From Curtobacterium sp. S6 (GTDB taxonomy: Bacteria; Actinomycetota; Actinomycetes; Actinomycetales; Micrococcaceae): 64,000 nucleotides of DNA. Where the stretch lies: positions 868,001 through 932,000 of the forward strand of contig NZ_JHEL01000015.1 of assembly GCF_000710345.2 (NCBI RefSeq). The letters are read 5' to 3'. The stretch's first letter is position 1. Each line of letters starts with the position of its first letter. Positions 52,801 through 62,834 of the stretch are shown here, one piece after another. A program made the translations under genes and the position numbers. The notes beneath the pieces were generated by a model. The model saw only the letters and a list, made by a program, of their open reading frames with translations. It made no database searches and was not told the DNA's origin.

Positions 52801-54885
52801 TCATGCCCTGGCGGCCCGGGCCTGGTCGATGGCCCGGTCCAGCCGTTCTTCGAAGACGTGCTGGGTGGTCGCCACGAAGGTAGCCGTGAGGTGGTTGTCG
52901 TCCACGTAGGTGTAGACGTTGCCGACCGACGGGCTGCACACACCGTGCGGGCAGATGAGATCATTCATGTCCATCGTCCCGAATCCCGGATGGCTCGGCC
53001 CGACCCACTCTTCCAGGGGATTGGTCCCGGCACGGATCGGATTCGGGAAATCGCAGGCGGACCCGAGCCGTTCACACTTCTCGTGAGACTCCTCGAAACG
53101 CGGGTTATCCCGGAACGCCACGACGTCGGTCCCCTCCTGGGCCACCCTGGCCAGGAAATCTTCGGTGCCGGGCCTGATGTACTCCCCCTCGGCACGATCA
53201 CGCGTGTAGGTCGAGGCCGTCCCCTGCGTGAAGAGCAGATCCGGCCGTCGATCGAGAACGAGCTGCTGGGCCTGCGGGGCCCACTCCTGACAGGTTTCAT
53301 CGAAGGAATTATCTTCCGGCGTGGTCAGGAAGCACCCGTGCTTGATGACGATGATCAGGTCCCAACCACGCCGTTCGGCGGTCGTCGACAGGGCCGTCAG
53401 CCACTGCTCGGTGTGGCTGTTGCCTACCGCCATGACCGTGGCCGATGGTTGATCGTTGCGCACCGGGTGGAAACAGGTGCCGTCCTCCAGACCGTCCGTC
53501 TCGATGCCTTCCGACTCGCACGAGGCCTCGCCCGAATACAGGTCCTCGACGCGTTGCGTCGGGTACGGCAGCTCTTTGGCGCTCGGGCCCTGGCCCGGTG
53601 GCGAGGCGGCGGCACCCGCGGCGACCGCCTGGGCTCCTGGATTCTTCTGGGCGGCGTTCTGGACCACGTAAGGCCCGGTCATGTACGAGATGTACTGATT
53701 CCAGCCGACGACGGTGGCCGGAACCACCGCGATCATGGCCGCGCACCAGGCCAGGCCGCGTCGTCGGGTGGCGTTGGGCCAGGCCCACCTTCTCAGCGGG
53801 GTCTCCACCGCGGCCGTCAACACCGCGGCGGCCAGGATGGACACGCCCAGCAGCCCGAGCCCGGCCCACGGCGTGGCCTTTTCCCCTCCACGAAAGACCA
53901 GGTAGAACACCAGCAGCGGCCAGTGCACCAGATACAGCGCGTAGGAACGTCCGCCCAGCCAGACCAGCGGCCTCAGCGAGAGTAACCGCTCGACGCCCCA
54001 TCGCGTCGGTCGTTGGCCGGACACGATCACGCAGCTCGCGGCGACCGTCGGCCACAGCGCTCCCCACCCGGGGAAAGCGCCCTCGACGTCCAGAACGAAG
54101 CCGCAGGCCACGATGGCACCCAGCCCGAGCCAGCCCATGACCGTGCGAAGCCACTCGGGCAATCTCAGTGCCGGTGCGGCAAAGGCCACCAACGTCCCCA
54201 GGGCGAATTCCCAGGCGCGCGCCCACGTGTTGAAATAGGCGCCCTCCTGGTCGGCCGCCGTGTACAGCACGGAAAAGACGAACGAGGCGCCACCAATGAT
54301 CCCGAACCACGCGCTCAGCGTCGACCGAACCGGCAGACGACGACGGCCGATCACCCACCCGGCGACCGCGAAGAGGATAGGCCACAGGATGAAGATCTGC
54401 CCCTGAACCGACAGGGACCAGAAGTGCCGCAGCGGCGAGGCCAGCGACGTGTCCGTCGCGTAGTAGTCCACATCCGTCGCGGCGGAGAACCAGTTGTTCC
54501 AGTACAGGACGACCGAAACGGCCTCGGACATCATCTCGTGCCAGCGGGACGGCGGATACCACAGGCGCGTCGCGAGCAGCACGCCAAGAACGGTCAGGAC
54601 GCAGAGCGGAACGATCCGCTGAAAGACCCGGACCCAGTGGCCGATCAGCACGCGGAGGGTCAAAGCTTCGCCCGACTCGATCCGGCGCGCGAAGCTGCCC
54701 GCCATGAGAAAGGCGGAAACCATCAAGAAGACGTCGACTCCCCCGGAGACCCGGCCGAACCAAAAGTGGTAACTCGCGACCAAGAGGACCGCGACGGCGC
54801 GAAGCCCCTGGATATCGGGCCGGAATCGTCGTGCCGCCCCGGGGACGGCGTGGCGCGACCCGCGTCGTGTCGCCGATGTGTTCAT
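52801..54885 (-). CDS. Membrane acyltransferase 3-SGNH hydrolase fusion (OafA-like), copy 2
   Basis: A 694-residue paralogue of the neighbouring gene: FRPDIQGLRAVAVLLVASYHFWFGRVSGGVDVFLMVSAFLM at the start, the same span layout, and the SGNH blocks VMAVGNSHTEQWLTA and YVDDNHLTATFVATT at the end. It differs by an Ala/Pro-rich linker before the SGNH domain (AVAAGAAASPPGQGPS). ATG 54885 is chosen: a frame extending 31 codons upstream has no ribosome site. It likely acylates a different position or sugar from copy 1. Confidence 0.9.
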   Translation of the reverse strand: MNTSATRRGSRHAVPGAARRFRPDIQGLRAVAVLLVASYHFWFGRVSGGVDVFLMVSAFLMAGSFARRIESGEALTLRVLIGHWVRVFQRIVPLCVLTVLGVLLATRLWYPPSRWHEMMSEAVSVVLYWNNWFSAATDVDYYATDTSLASPLRHFWSLSVQGQIFILWPILFAVAGWVIGRRRLPVRSTLSAWFGIIGGASFVFSVLYTAADQEGAYFNTWARAWEFALGTLVAFAAPALRLPEWLRTVMGWLGLGAIVACGFVLDVEGAFPGWGALWPTVAASCVIVSGQRPTRWGVERLLSLRPLVWLGGRSYALYLVHWPLLVFYLVFRGGEKATPWAGLGLLGVSILAAAVLTAAVETPLRRWAWPNATRRRGLAWCAAMIAVVPATVVGWNQYISYMTGPYVVQNAAQKNPGAQAVAAGAAASPPGQGPSAKELPYPTQRVEDLYSGEASCESEGIETDGLEDGTCFHPVRNDQPSATVMAVGNSHTEQWLTALSTTAERRGWDLIIVIKHGCFLTTPEDNSFDETCQEWAPQAQQLVLDRRPDLLFTQGTASTYTRDRAEGEYIRPGTEDFLARVAQEGTDVVAFRDNPRFEESHEKCERLGSACDFPNPIRAGTNPLEEWVGPSHPGFGTMDMNDLICPHGVCSPSVGNVYTYVDDNHLTATFVATTQHVFEERLDRAIDQARAARA

Positions 54886-55030
54886 GAAATTCTCACCGCG
54901 CGGTGTGGCGCGCTTTCGTCTCCGATGGTCGGGGCCTGGGCCCGGCTTCGCTCTTCTTGACCATCTAAGGTACGTCACCCGCGGCTCTCAGGCATCCTTT
55001 CGCGGGTAAACGTCACGTGCACACAGCACA

Positions 55031-55062
55031 ACGTCCCCGCCACCAAACGGTGACGGGGACGT
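55031..55062. terminator. groEL terminator hairpin
   Basis: ACGTCCCCGCCACC and GGTGACGGGGACGT pair around AAAC with one mismatched position. It lies 24 bases past the groEL stop on the minus strand. Confidence 0.75.
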
Positions 55063-55085
55063 GGTGATACGGGGAATCGGATCGA

Positions 55086-56675
<1,590 letters not shown>

Positions 56676-56723
56676 CTACATGACTCCTTACGGATCTACT
56701 TGACGATGCGGACGCGTCGAGAC

Positions 56724-57020
56724 TTACTTCTCGACGACGGCCAGCACGTCGCGCGCGGACAGCACGAGGAATTCCTGGCCCGAGTACTTGACCTCGGTTC
56801 CGCCGTACTTCGAGTAGATGACGACGTCGCCTTCCTGGACGTCCACGGGAACGCGGTTGCCCTTGTCGTCGACGCGGCCGGGACCGACAGCTACGACCTT
56901 GCCCTCCTGGGGCTTCTCCTTGGCGGTATCCGGGATCACGAGGCCGGATGCGGTAGTCTGCTCTGCCTCGACGGGCTGAACGACGATGCGGTCTTCGAGG
57001 GGCTTGATGGAGACGGACAT
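56724..57020 (-). CDS. groES: Co-chaperonin GroES
   Basis: A 98-residue Hsp10 lid protein: [45 protein letters not shown] with the mobile loop and the terminal [19 protein letters not shown] 57020 is used; a frame nine codons longer is open. First gene of the groES-groEL operon, with CIRCE upstream. Confidence 0.98.
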   Translation of the reverse strand: MSVSIKPLEDRIVVQPVEAEQTTASGLVIPDTAKEKPQEGKVVAVGPGRVDDKGNRVPVDVQEGDVVIYSKYGGTEVKYSGQEFLVLSARDVLAVVEK

Positions 57021-57114
57021 AGTGACCTTCTTCCTTGGATGGATCAATACAATGGCGTGAGCCGTGTGGGGCGTGCCAACCGTCGTCGCGGTGCCGATTG
57101 AGCGCCAGGCCCAG

Positions 57115-57141
57115 TTAGCACCCTAAGTCCCAGAGTGCTAG
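57115..57141. promoter_or_regulatory. CIRCE element (HrcA operator)
   Basis: On the minus strand CTAGCACTC, nine bases, then GGGTGCTAA. The consensus is TTAGCACTC-N9-GAGTGCTAA, so each arm has one mismatch. It lies 95 bases upstream of groES, at the promoter start site, and predicts repression by HrcA encoded elsewhere. Confidence 0.9.
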
Positions 57142-57146
57142 ACACG

Positions 57147-57176
57147 ACTCTATTCCCGGGTTTAGCAGAGGGTCAA
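57147..57176 (-). promoter_or_regulatory. groESL promoter
   Basis: On the minus strand TTGACC (57171-57176) and TAGAGT (57147-57152) are 18 bases apart. Transcription would start at about 57140, at the edge of the CIRCE. Confidence 0.65.
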
Positions 57177-57241
57177 GGCGAGTGCCAGGTTTCGCGGACA
57201 GCTGTAATGCGACGTCTCCCGCTGGCCTGCGACGACCCCGA

Positions 57242-57247
57242 TACAGT
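57242..57247 (+). promoter_or_regulatory. -10 element for leaderless methyltransferase transcript
   Basis: TACAGT (TAnnnT) ends six bases before the GTG start. This spacing puts the transcription start on the start codon itself, the layout of leaderless actinobacterial mRNAs. No ribosome site is present. Confidence 0.5.
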
Positions 57248-57253
57248 GGGCCC

Positions 57254-58501
57254 GTGTCCGAATTCTTCTCCCCCGCAGAACTCGAGGTCCTCGAGAGCAT
57301 CGATTACCGCGAATCCGAGGTCCTCAAGATCTCCACCGATCTGAGGCGCCGCGGTCTGGCCCCCGAACGGGTCTCCGCGATCCTGACCCAAGCGAAACTA
57401 CGCCACGAGGCGATCGCGAAGTGGGGACCCGACGCCGGCCGCTCGCTCTTGACCCGGGCCGGGCTGGAACAGTCCACCCGCCGCGGCGTGGCCGACCGGC
57501 ACGCGCACCGTTTTGCCGATGCCGGAATACGCACCGTCGCCGACCTGGGCTGCGGCCTCGGGGCCGACTCCGCGGCCTTACTACGGGCGGGCATGACGGT
57601 GCTCTCCGTCGAGATCGACCCGGAGACCGCCGCGGCCGCCCGCCACAACCTCTCCCGTTTTCCCGGCTCCGAGATCCGACAGGGCGACGTGATGGAGCTG
57701 GATCCTCGTACCCTCAGAACGCAGGCGGGGCATCCCGTCGAGGCGCTGTGGCTCGACCCGGCCCGCAGAGAGACCACCGGCGGCACCACGTCACGGCTCT
57801 TCGACCCCGAGGCTTTTGCGCCCCCGTTCTCCGCCATCACCCGGTGGGCGGCAACCGGCATGCCCATCGGCGTCAAGATGGGTCCCGGGATGGATCGGTC
57901 CGCGATTCCCGACGGCGCGGAGGCCGAGTGGGTCAGCTGCGGGGGCGACGTCGTGGAGCTCGTGCTGTGGTTCAACGCCTTGGCTCGGCCCACCGTTCGC
58001 CGGGCGGCGACGTTGCTGTCCGCCGACCCCCTGGACCCGGAACCGGTCGCCGCCCTGGACGCGGAAACGGACTTCGACACCGAACCGCCCGAGCCCGCCG
58101 GCCCGCCGTTGCGCTACCTCTACGAGCCCGATGGCGCGGTGATTCGCGCCGAGCTCGTGAACCGCCTGGTCACGGCCTCCGGAGGCCATATGTTGGATCC
58201 ACGAATCGCCTACGTCACCTCGGATCACCGCGTGGACCTGCTCTGGGCCACCGGTTGGGAGATCGAGGAGAGGCTTCCGATGGGCGTCAAACAGCTCAAG
58301 AAATGGGTGCGCCAGCGAGGAATCACGCGACTGACCATCAAGAAGCGCGGGGTCGACGTCGTCCCCGAGGCCCTCCGGGCGCAACTGCTCGCCGGCACCA
58401 AGAGGTCCGCCAAGGGCCCGGAAGCGACCCTTATCCTGACCCGGTGGGAAACCCCCGACGGAGAGCAACGCGCGGCCTTTTCGGTGCGACGAATCGCGTG
58501 A
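57254..58501 (+). CDS. THUMP-like class I SAM-dependent methyltransferase
   Basis: A 415-residue protein. The Rossmann methyltransferase motif is VADLGCGLGADSAALLRAGMTVLSVEIDPETAAAARHNL (residues about 94-132), with ALWLDPARRE as the catalytic-type DPAR motif. The C-terminal part reads KQLKKWVRQRGITRLTIKKRGVDVVPEALRAQL, typical of the THUMP-like domain. GTG 57254 is the likely start; an open frame 24 codons longer is not supported. Substrate (RNA or other) unknown. Confidence 0.85.
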   Translation: MSEFFSPAELEVLESIDYRESEVLKISTDLRRRGLAPERVSAILTQAKLRHEAIAKWGPDAGRSLLTRAGLEQSTRRGVADRHAHRFADAGIRTVADLGCGLGADSAALLRAGMTVLSVEIDPETAAAARHNLSRFPGSEIRQGDVMELDPRTLRTQAGHPVEALWLDPARRETTGGTTSRLFDPEAFAPPFSAITRWAATGMPIGVKMGPGMDRSAIPDGAEAEWVSCGGDVVELVLWFNALARPTVRRAATLLSADPLDPEPVAALDAETDFDTEPPEPAGPPLRYLYEPDGAVIRAELVNRLVTASGGHMLDPRIAYVTSDHRVDLLWATGWEIEERLPMGVKQLKKWVRQRGITRLTIKKRGVDVVPEALRAQLLAGTKRSAKGPEATLILTRWETPDGEQRAAFSVRRIA

Positions 58502-58624
58502 CCGTGCCGCCGCGGCCGAGCTCATGGCCGCGGGAAAGAGCCCCGCGTGTCGTCCCCCGCTTCAGGTCTCGTACCAGCAGGTTTGCACCGCTAAGATGAA
58601 TTGACTCTAGCCGCAAGGACTCCC

Positions 58625-59800
58625 ATGATCCCCTTTTCCTCTTCCCCACAGTCGAGCCTCGGCATCGAGTGGGAGATTGCCCTCGCCGACCGCGAATCGG
58701 GCGACCTCGTCTCCGCCGCGGCCGAGCTCATGGCCGCCGTCGAGGCCTCGCACGGAGAGTTCCTTGAACCCGAGGGATTTTCGCCGCAGGTGACCGGCGA
58801 ATTTCTGGCGAACACCGTGGAGGCCGTGACCGGCGTCTGCGCGACCGTCTCCGAGGCCACCGACCAACTCACGAGAATCGCCGAGGTGCTCCAGCGCTGC
58901 GCCGATCCCCTGGGCGTCGATCTCTACTCTGCCGGGACCCACCCCTACGCGAGGTGGACCGAGCAGCCCGTCACGGCGAAGGATCGGTACGAAAAGGTCC
59001 TGGAGAGGACCCAGTACTGGGGACGACAAATGCTCGTCTACGGTGTCCACGTCCACGTGGGGCTCGACTCGCGGGATAAGGCCCTCCCCGTGGTGCGTCG
59101 GCTCGTGAGGTACTACCCGCATCTTCTCGCGCTCTCCGCGAGTTCCCCGTATTGGGAGGGCGTGGACACCGGATACGCCTCCCAACGGGCCATGATCTTC
59201 CAGCAACTACCCGCCAGCGGCATTCCCTACCAGTTCACGCAGTGGGCCGAATACTCCGACTACATCGAGGGGCTTATCGCTTCCGAGACGATCGAGGAAG
59301 AGTCCGAGAACCGCTGGGATATCCGGCCTGTGGCCCGATACGGGACCGTCGAGATGCGGGTGTGCGATGGATTGGCCACCGTCCAGGAGATCGGCGCGAT
59401 CGCGGCCCTGACGCAGTGCATCGTCGAAGAGGCCTCCCGCACGATCAACAATGGCGGCACCGTCGACGGCCTGCCCCGTTGGTACGCCGAGGAAAATAAA
59501 TGGCGCGCCGCCAGGTACGGCTTGGACGCCCGGGTAATCGTCGCCGCCGACGGTTCGGTTCGGCCGGTGGCCCAGGAGCTCGAGGAGCTCGTCGACCGGT
59601 TGGAACCGATTTCCCGCGACCTCGACTGCGAGGCCGAACTCGCCCACGTACGCCAGATCATCCGCGGCGGGCCCGGCTACATTCGGCAGCGCCGCACGTT
59701 CGAGGAATCCGACGGAAGCCTCCGCGAGGTCGTTCGAACGATCGTCGGCGCGACCCGAGAAGGGCTTTCCACACCCGGGGAGTCCGCGGCGGCTCGCTGA
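58625..59800 (+). CDS. Carboxylate-amine ligase, YbdK/GCS2 family
   Basis: A 391-residue glutamate-cysteine-ligase-type enzyme. The family opening SLGIEWEIALADRESGDLV is followed by DLYSAGTHPYARWTEQPV, QMLVYGVHVHVGLDSRDKALPVVRRLVRYYPHLLALSASSPYWEGVDTGYASQRA and VEMRVCDGLATVQE, as in YbdK. ATG 58625 has AAGGA six bases upstream; an earlier ATG adds eight codons. It may make a gamma-glutamyl compound, although actinobacteria use mycothiol rather than glutathione; the true amine is unknown. Confidence 0.88.
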   Translation: MIPFSSSPQSSLGIEWEIALADRESGDLVSAAAELMAAVEASHGEFLEPEGFSPQVTGEFLANTVEAVTGVCATVSEATDQLTRIAEVLQRCADPLGVDLYSAGTHPYARWTEQPVTAKDRYEKVLERTQYWGRQMLVYGVHVHVGLDSRDKALPVVRRLVRYYPHLLALSASSPYWEGVDTGYASQRAMIFQQLPASGIPYQFTQWAEYSDYIEGLIASETIEEESENRWDIRPVARYGTVEMRVCDGLATVQEIGAIAALTQCIVEEASRTINNGGTVDGLPRWYAEENKWRAARYGLDARVIVAADGSVRPVAQELEELVDRLEPISRDLDCEAELAHVRQIIRGGPGYIRQRRTFEESDGSLREVVRTIVGATREGLSTPGESAAAR

Positions 59801-59815
59801 TCGCCGGAGGTCGGC

Positions 59816-60940
59816 CTAAGCCGGTGCGCCCTGAACGGAGACGGTCGTGACGGGCAGCGACGGGTCCACGGCGAAGCCGAGCCCGGTCGGCTCGACACCG
59901 CTCATCACCAGGCGCGCGCCCAGCGCCGCGACCATGGCACCGTTATCGGTGCACAGCGAGAATTTCGGAACCACCAGCCGTATCCCGTGCTCCGCGCAGC
60001 GTTGGGCCGTCAGGGCGCGAAGCCGAGAGTTGGCCGCCACGCCACCGCCCAGCAGCAACGTCTCGATGCCGTGTTCGTCGCACGCCAGCATCGCCTTGGC
60101 CGTGATGACCTCGGCGACCGCTTCCTGGAAGGAAGCCGCGACGTCGGCGACGGGGACTTCGCCGCCGTCGGCCTCGATACCTTCGACGACCCGTGCGACC
60201 GCGGTCTTGAGGCCCGAGAACGAGAAATCGTAGCGATGCGGGCCCGGCTCCTCGGCGGTCCCCATGTATTTGCGCGCCGTCAGCCCGCGAGGCAGACGGA
60301 ATGCGGTGGGGTCTCCCGAGGCCGCGGCCCGATCGATCGCGGGGCCGCCCGGATAGTCCAGGCCCAGGATGCGAGCGACTTTGTCGTAGGCCTCCCCCGC
60401 CGCGTCGTCGAGGGTCGCCCCGAGCAGAACCACGTCCGAGGTGATGTCGTTGACCTTGAGTATTTCGGTATGACCGCCCGAGACCAGCAGGGCCCCGAGT
60501 CCCGAGGGAAGGGCATCGGGTTCGGCCTCCGCGGACACCTCGACCCCGTCCAGGAGACCGACGCCCACGTGCGAGACGAGGTGATTGACGGCGTACAGCG
60601 GCTTGCCGGTGGCCACGGCGAGGGCCTTGGCCGCGCTCACGCCGACCATCAGGGCGCCCGCGAGGCCGGGACCGCTCGTCACGGCGATCGCGTCGATGTC
60701 CTCCAGCGTCACGCCGGCTTCCGCGAGCGCGGCGGTGAGGGCGGGGATCATCGCCTCGAGGTGGGCCCGCGAGGCGATTTCGGGGATCACGCCGCCGAAT
60801 CGAACGTGTTCGTCCATGGAGGAAGAGACCGTATTGGTCAACAGGGTGTCGCCGGCGACGATGCCGATGCCGGTCTCGTCGCAGGATGACTCGATTCCCA
60901 GCACGAGCGGCCCCTGAGACGTGGATTCAGCGGTGGTCAT
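59816..60940 (-). CDS. tsaD: tRNA N6-threonylcarbamoyladenosine transferase TsaD
   Basis: A 374-residue ASKHA protein of the t6A pathway. [16 protein letters not shown], the metal-binding His pair in [65 protein letters not shown] and [13 protein letters not shown] are all intact. Last gene of the operon, it overlaps rimI by 14 bases. Confidence 0.97.
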   Translation of the reverse strand: MTTAESTSQGPLVLGIESSCDETGIGIVAGDTLLTNTVSSSMDEHVRFGGVIPEIASRAHLEAMIPALTAALAEAGVTLEDIDAIAVTSGPGLAGALMVGVSAAKALAVATGKPLYAVNHLVSHVGVGLLDGVEVSAEAEPDALPSGLGALLVSGGHTEILKVNDITSDVVLLGATLDDAAGEAYDKVARILGLDYPGGPAIDRAAASGDPTAFRLPRGLTARKYMGTAEEPGPHRYDFSFSGLKTAVARVVEGIEADGGEVPVADVAASFQEAVAEVITAKAMLACDEHGIETLLLGGGVAANSRLRALTAQRCAEHGIRLVVPKFSLCTDNGAMVAALGARLVMSGVEPTGLGFAVDPSLPVTTVSVQGAPA

Positions 60941-61502
60941 CGGTGGTCTCCTTCGTGATGCTTTCGTGGGGGCCGTGCAATTCGAGACTCATGATGATGG
61001 CGTCATGGCCCCCGGCGTAGTAGCCGCGGCGTCGATGGATCGAGGCGTATCCCATGGAGGCGTACAGACCGTGGGCCCTCATATTGTCCGCCCGCACCTC
61101 CAGCATCATGGTCTCGGCACCCGCCCGCATGGCCTGTCGCTGCAGACGGTTCATGAGCCAGCGACCGATCCCCCGGCCTTCGTGGCGGGGCGCGACCGCG
61201 ATCGTCTGGACGTCACCGGTCTCCGCGACGGCCATCATGCCCGCGTAGGCCACGACGGCGCCGTCGCACTCGACGACCGTGTAGCGGCGAGTTGGATGGC
61301 AGATCTCGGCCAGGAACATGTCGACCGGCCAGGCGTCCTCCGGGAAGAGCCGAATTTCCAGCTCGTGGACCGCCTCGACGTCGGCGAGGGTCATCGCGCG
61401 GGCCTGATATCCCTCGGGCAGGGTCGAGGCGTCGATCGGTTCCTCGCCGGTCTCGAGTTCTTGCGGCCGCGTGGGACGGGGGCCAATGCTCGGTTGCGTC
61501 AT
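60927..61502 (-). CDS. rimI: Ribosomal-protein-alanine N-acetyltransferase RimI-like
   Basis: A 191-residue GNAT. The acetyl-CoA site is [23 protein letters not shown] (RxGRGIG), followed by [33 protein letters not shown] 35-residue N-terminal extension precedes the fold. ATG 61502 overlaps the tsaB stop as ATGA. Typical partner of tsaB and tsaD in bacteria; substrate could be S18 or other N-termini. Confidence 0.93.
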   Translation of the reverse strand: MTQPSIGPRPTRPQELETGEEPIDASTLPEGYQARAMTLADVEAVHELEIRLFPEDAWPVDMFLAEICHPTRRYTVVECDGAVVAYAGMMAVAETGDVQTIAVAPRHEGRGIGRWLMNRLQRQAMRAGAETMMLEVRADNMRAHGLYASMGYASIHRRRGYYAGGHDAIIMSLELHGPHESITKETTDDHR

Positions 61503-62224
61503 CGGGTGGCACGCTTCCGCTCCGAGGGCACGCGGGCGTCGGATTCGCGCAGGTAGAGCGGGCTCGTCGACGCGGCGGTCGCGCCGAGTCCCTGACGCAG
61601 GGCGGAACGAATCAGCCATTCCGCCCAGGGCTCGTCGTCCTGGTGGTCCGGCAGGGGCGACAGGGCATCGGAATACAGCCGTGCCCCGCGGCCGGCGGTC
61701 GGGATCTCGGGATCGAGGCTCGTGGCCGGCCCGACCTGGGGCTGGCCGAGGCGCCGGTAACCGGCCTCGGCCTCGGAGCTCCGGTCGAATACTTCGTAGA
61801 GGGCGGAATAGACCTCGCGTCGGCGGGCGTCCGTGGCGACCCGGAACGTTCGATGCCCCTCCCGGTGGGCATCCATCCAGGAGTCCTCGGCGACCGCGTC
61901 GAGGCTCATGACGCCCCGGAGAGGCACGCCCCAGGCCCACGCCATGGTGCGCGCCGTGGCGATTCCGGCGCGGAGGCCGGTGAACGGTCCGGGGCCGACT
62001 CCCGTGAGGATCATCCCGAGGTCACGGCCCGCGATGCCCGCCTCGTCGAGGATTCGTCGAATGCCGGGGGCCATCGCTTCGGCGTGGGATCGCGTGTCCT
62101 CGGTGTGAAAACTTCCCAGGACCTCGACCGGACCGGCATAGCCGCCGCCTTCCGCCGCGGCGTCGTCGACGCGCATCAAGGCGCCGCTGGCAATGGACGA
62201 TGTATCGCAACCGAGAATGAACAC
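61499..62224 (-). CDS. tsaB: TsaB, t6A biosynthesis dimerization protein
   Basis: A 241-residue inactive TsaD paralogue needed for t6A. FILGCDTSSIASGALMRV opens it; HAEAMAPGIRRIL and ILTGVGPGPFTGLRAGIATARTMAWAWGVPLRGVMSLDAVA are family signatures. Start GTG. Gene order tsaE-tsaB-rimI-tsaD is standard. Confidence 0.95.
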   Translation of the reverse strand: MFILGCDTSSIASGALMRVDDAAAEGGGYAGPVEVLGSFHTEDTRSHAEAMAPGIRRILDEAGIAGRDLGMILTGVGPGPFTGLRAGIATARTMAWAWGVPLRGVMSLDAVAEDSWMDAHREGHRTFRVATDARRREVYSALYEVFDRSSEAEAGYRRLGQPQVGPATSLDPEIPTAGRGARLYSDALSPLPDHQDDEPWAEWLIRSALRQGLGATAASTSPLYLRESDARVPSERKRATR

Positions 62225-62249
62225 GGCCCACAGTCTACCGTCAGCCGAC

Positions 62250-62834
62250 TCAGCCCATGGCCGCGTTGCGCACTTTGCCGTGCAGGTCGGCCACCTCGCG
62301 CTCGCCCCACCTCGGGCCCACGAACCTCATGGTCAGACGGCGCGGCTCGGTGTCTTCCTCCTCGCCGCTCACGGGAACCGCTTCCTGGCCGAGGGATCGT
62401 TCCAGATCGATCTCGACCCGAGATTCGTGAAGATGCTCCACGAGCCCGGCGCCCCACTCGACCACGGTCACGGATCGGTCCATCGAATATTCGAGGTCGA
62501 GGTCGTCGACCTCTTCCGGGCTGTTCAGCCGGTACGCGTCCACGTGCACCAGGTCCGGGCCGCCGGGCCGGGATCCGTCCGGATCGTTCGGATGGATGCG
62601 GGAGAGCACGAACGTCGGGGAGATCACGCCACCCCGCACCCCGAGGCCGTCCCCGAGCGCCCTGGTCATGGTCGTCTTTCCCGCGCCGAGCTCCCCCGTG
62701 AGGATGACCAGATCTCCGGCGCGCAGATTCCCTGCGAGCGCGTGCGCCACGCGCGCGGTGGCCTCCCGGCTATCCAGGATCAGCTCGAGCGAGCGCGGGA
62801 TCGCGCCGTCGGTCTCCGACAAGGGCTGGGTCAT
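62250..62834 (-). CDS. tsaE: TsaE, t6A biosynthesis ATPase
   Basis: A 194-residue ATPase. Walker A is VILTGELGAGKTTMTRALGDGLGV; SPTFVLSRIHPN and LVHVDAYRL, and VTVVEWGAGLVEHL, complete the family pattern. ATG 62834 overlaps the alr stop as ATGA; a 30-codon longer frame is antisense noise. Confidence 0.96.
   Translation of the reverse strand: MTQPLSETDGAIPRSLELILDSREATARVAHALAGNLRAGDLVILTGELGAGKTTMTRALGDGLGVRGGVISPTFVLSRIHPNDPDGSRPGGPDLVHVDAYRLNSPEEVDDLDLEYSMDRSVTVVEWGAGLVEHLHESRVEIDLERSLGQEAVPVSGEEEDTEPRRLTMRFVGPRWGEREVADLHGKVRNAAMG

Noticed and set aside
50411-52909. Long plus-strand open frame (over 800 codons) opposite acyltransferase copy 1
   Set aside because: Antisense shadow with no motif; the minus strand has clear AT3 and SGNH signatures.
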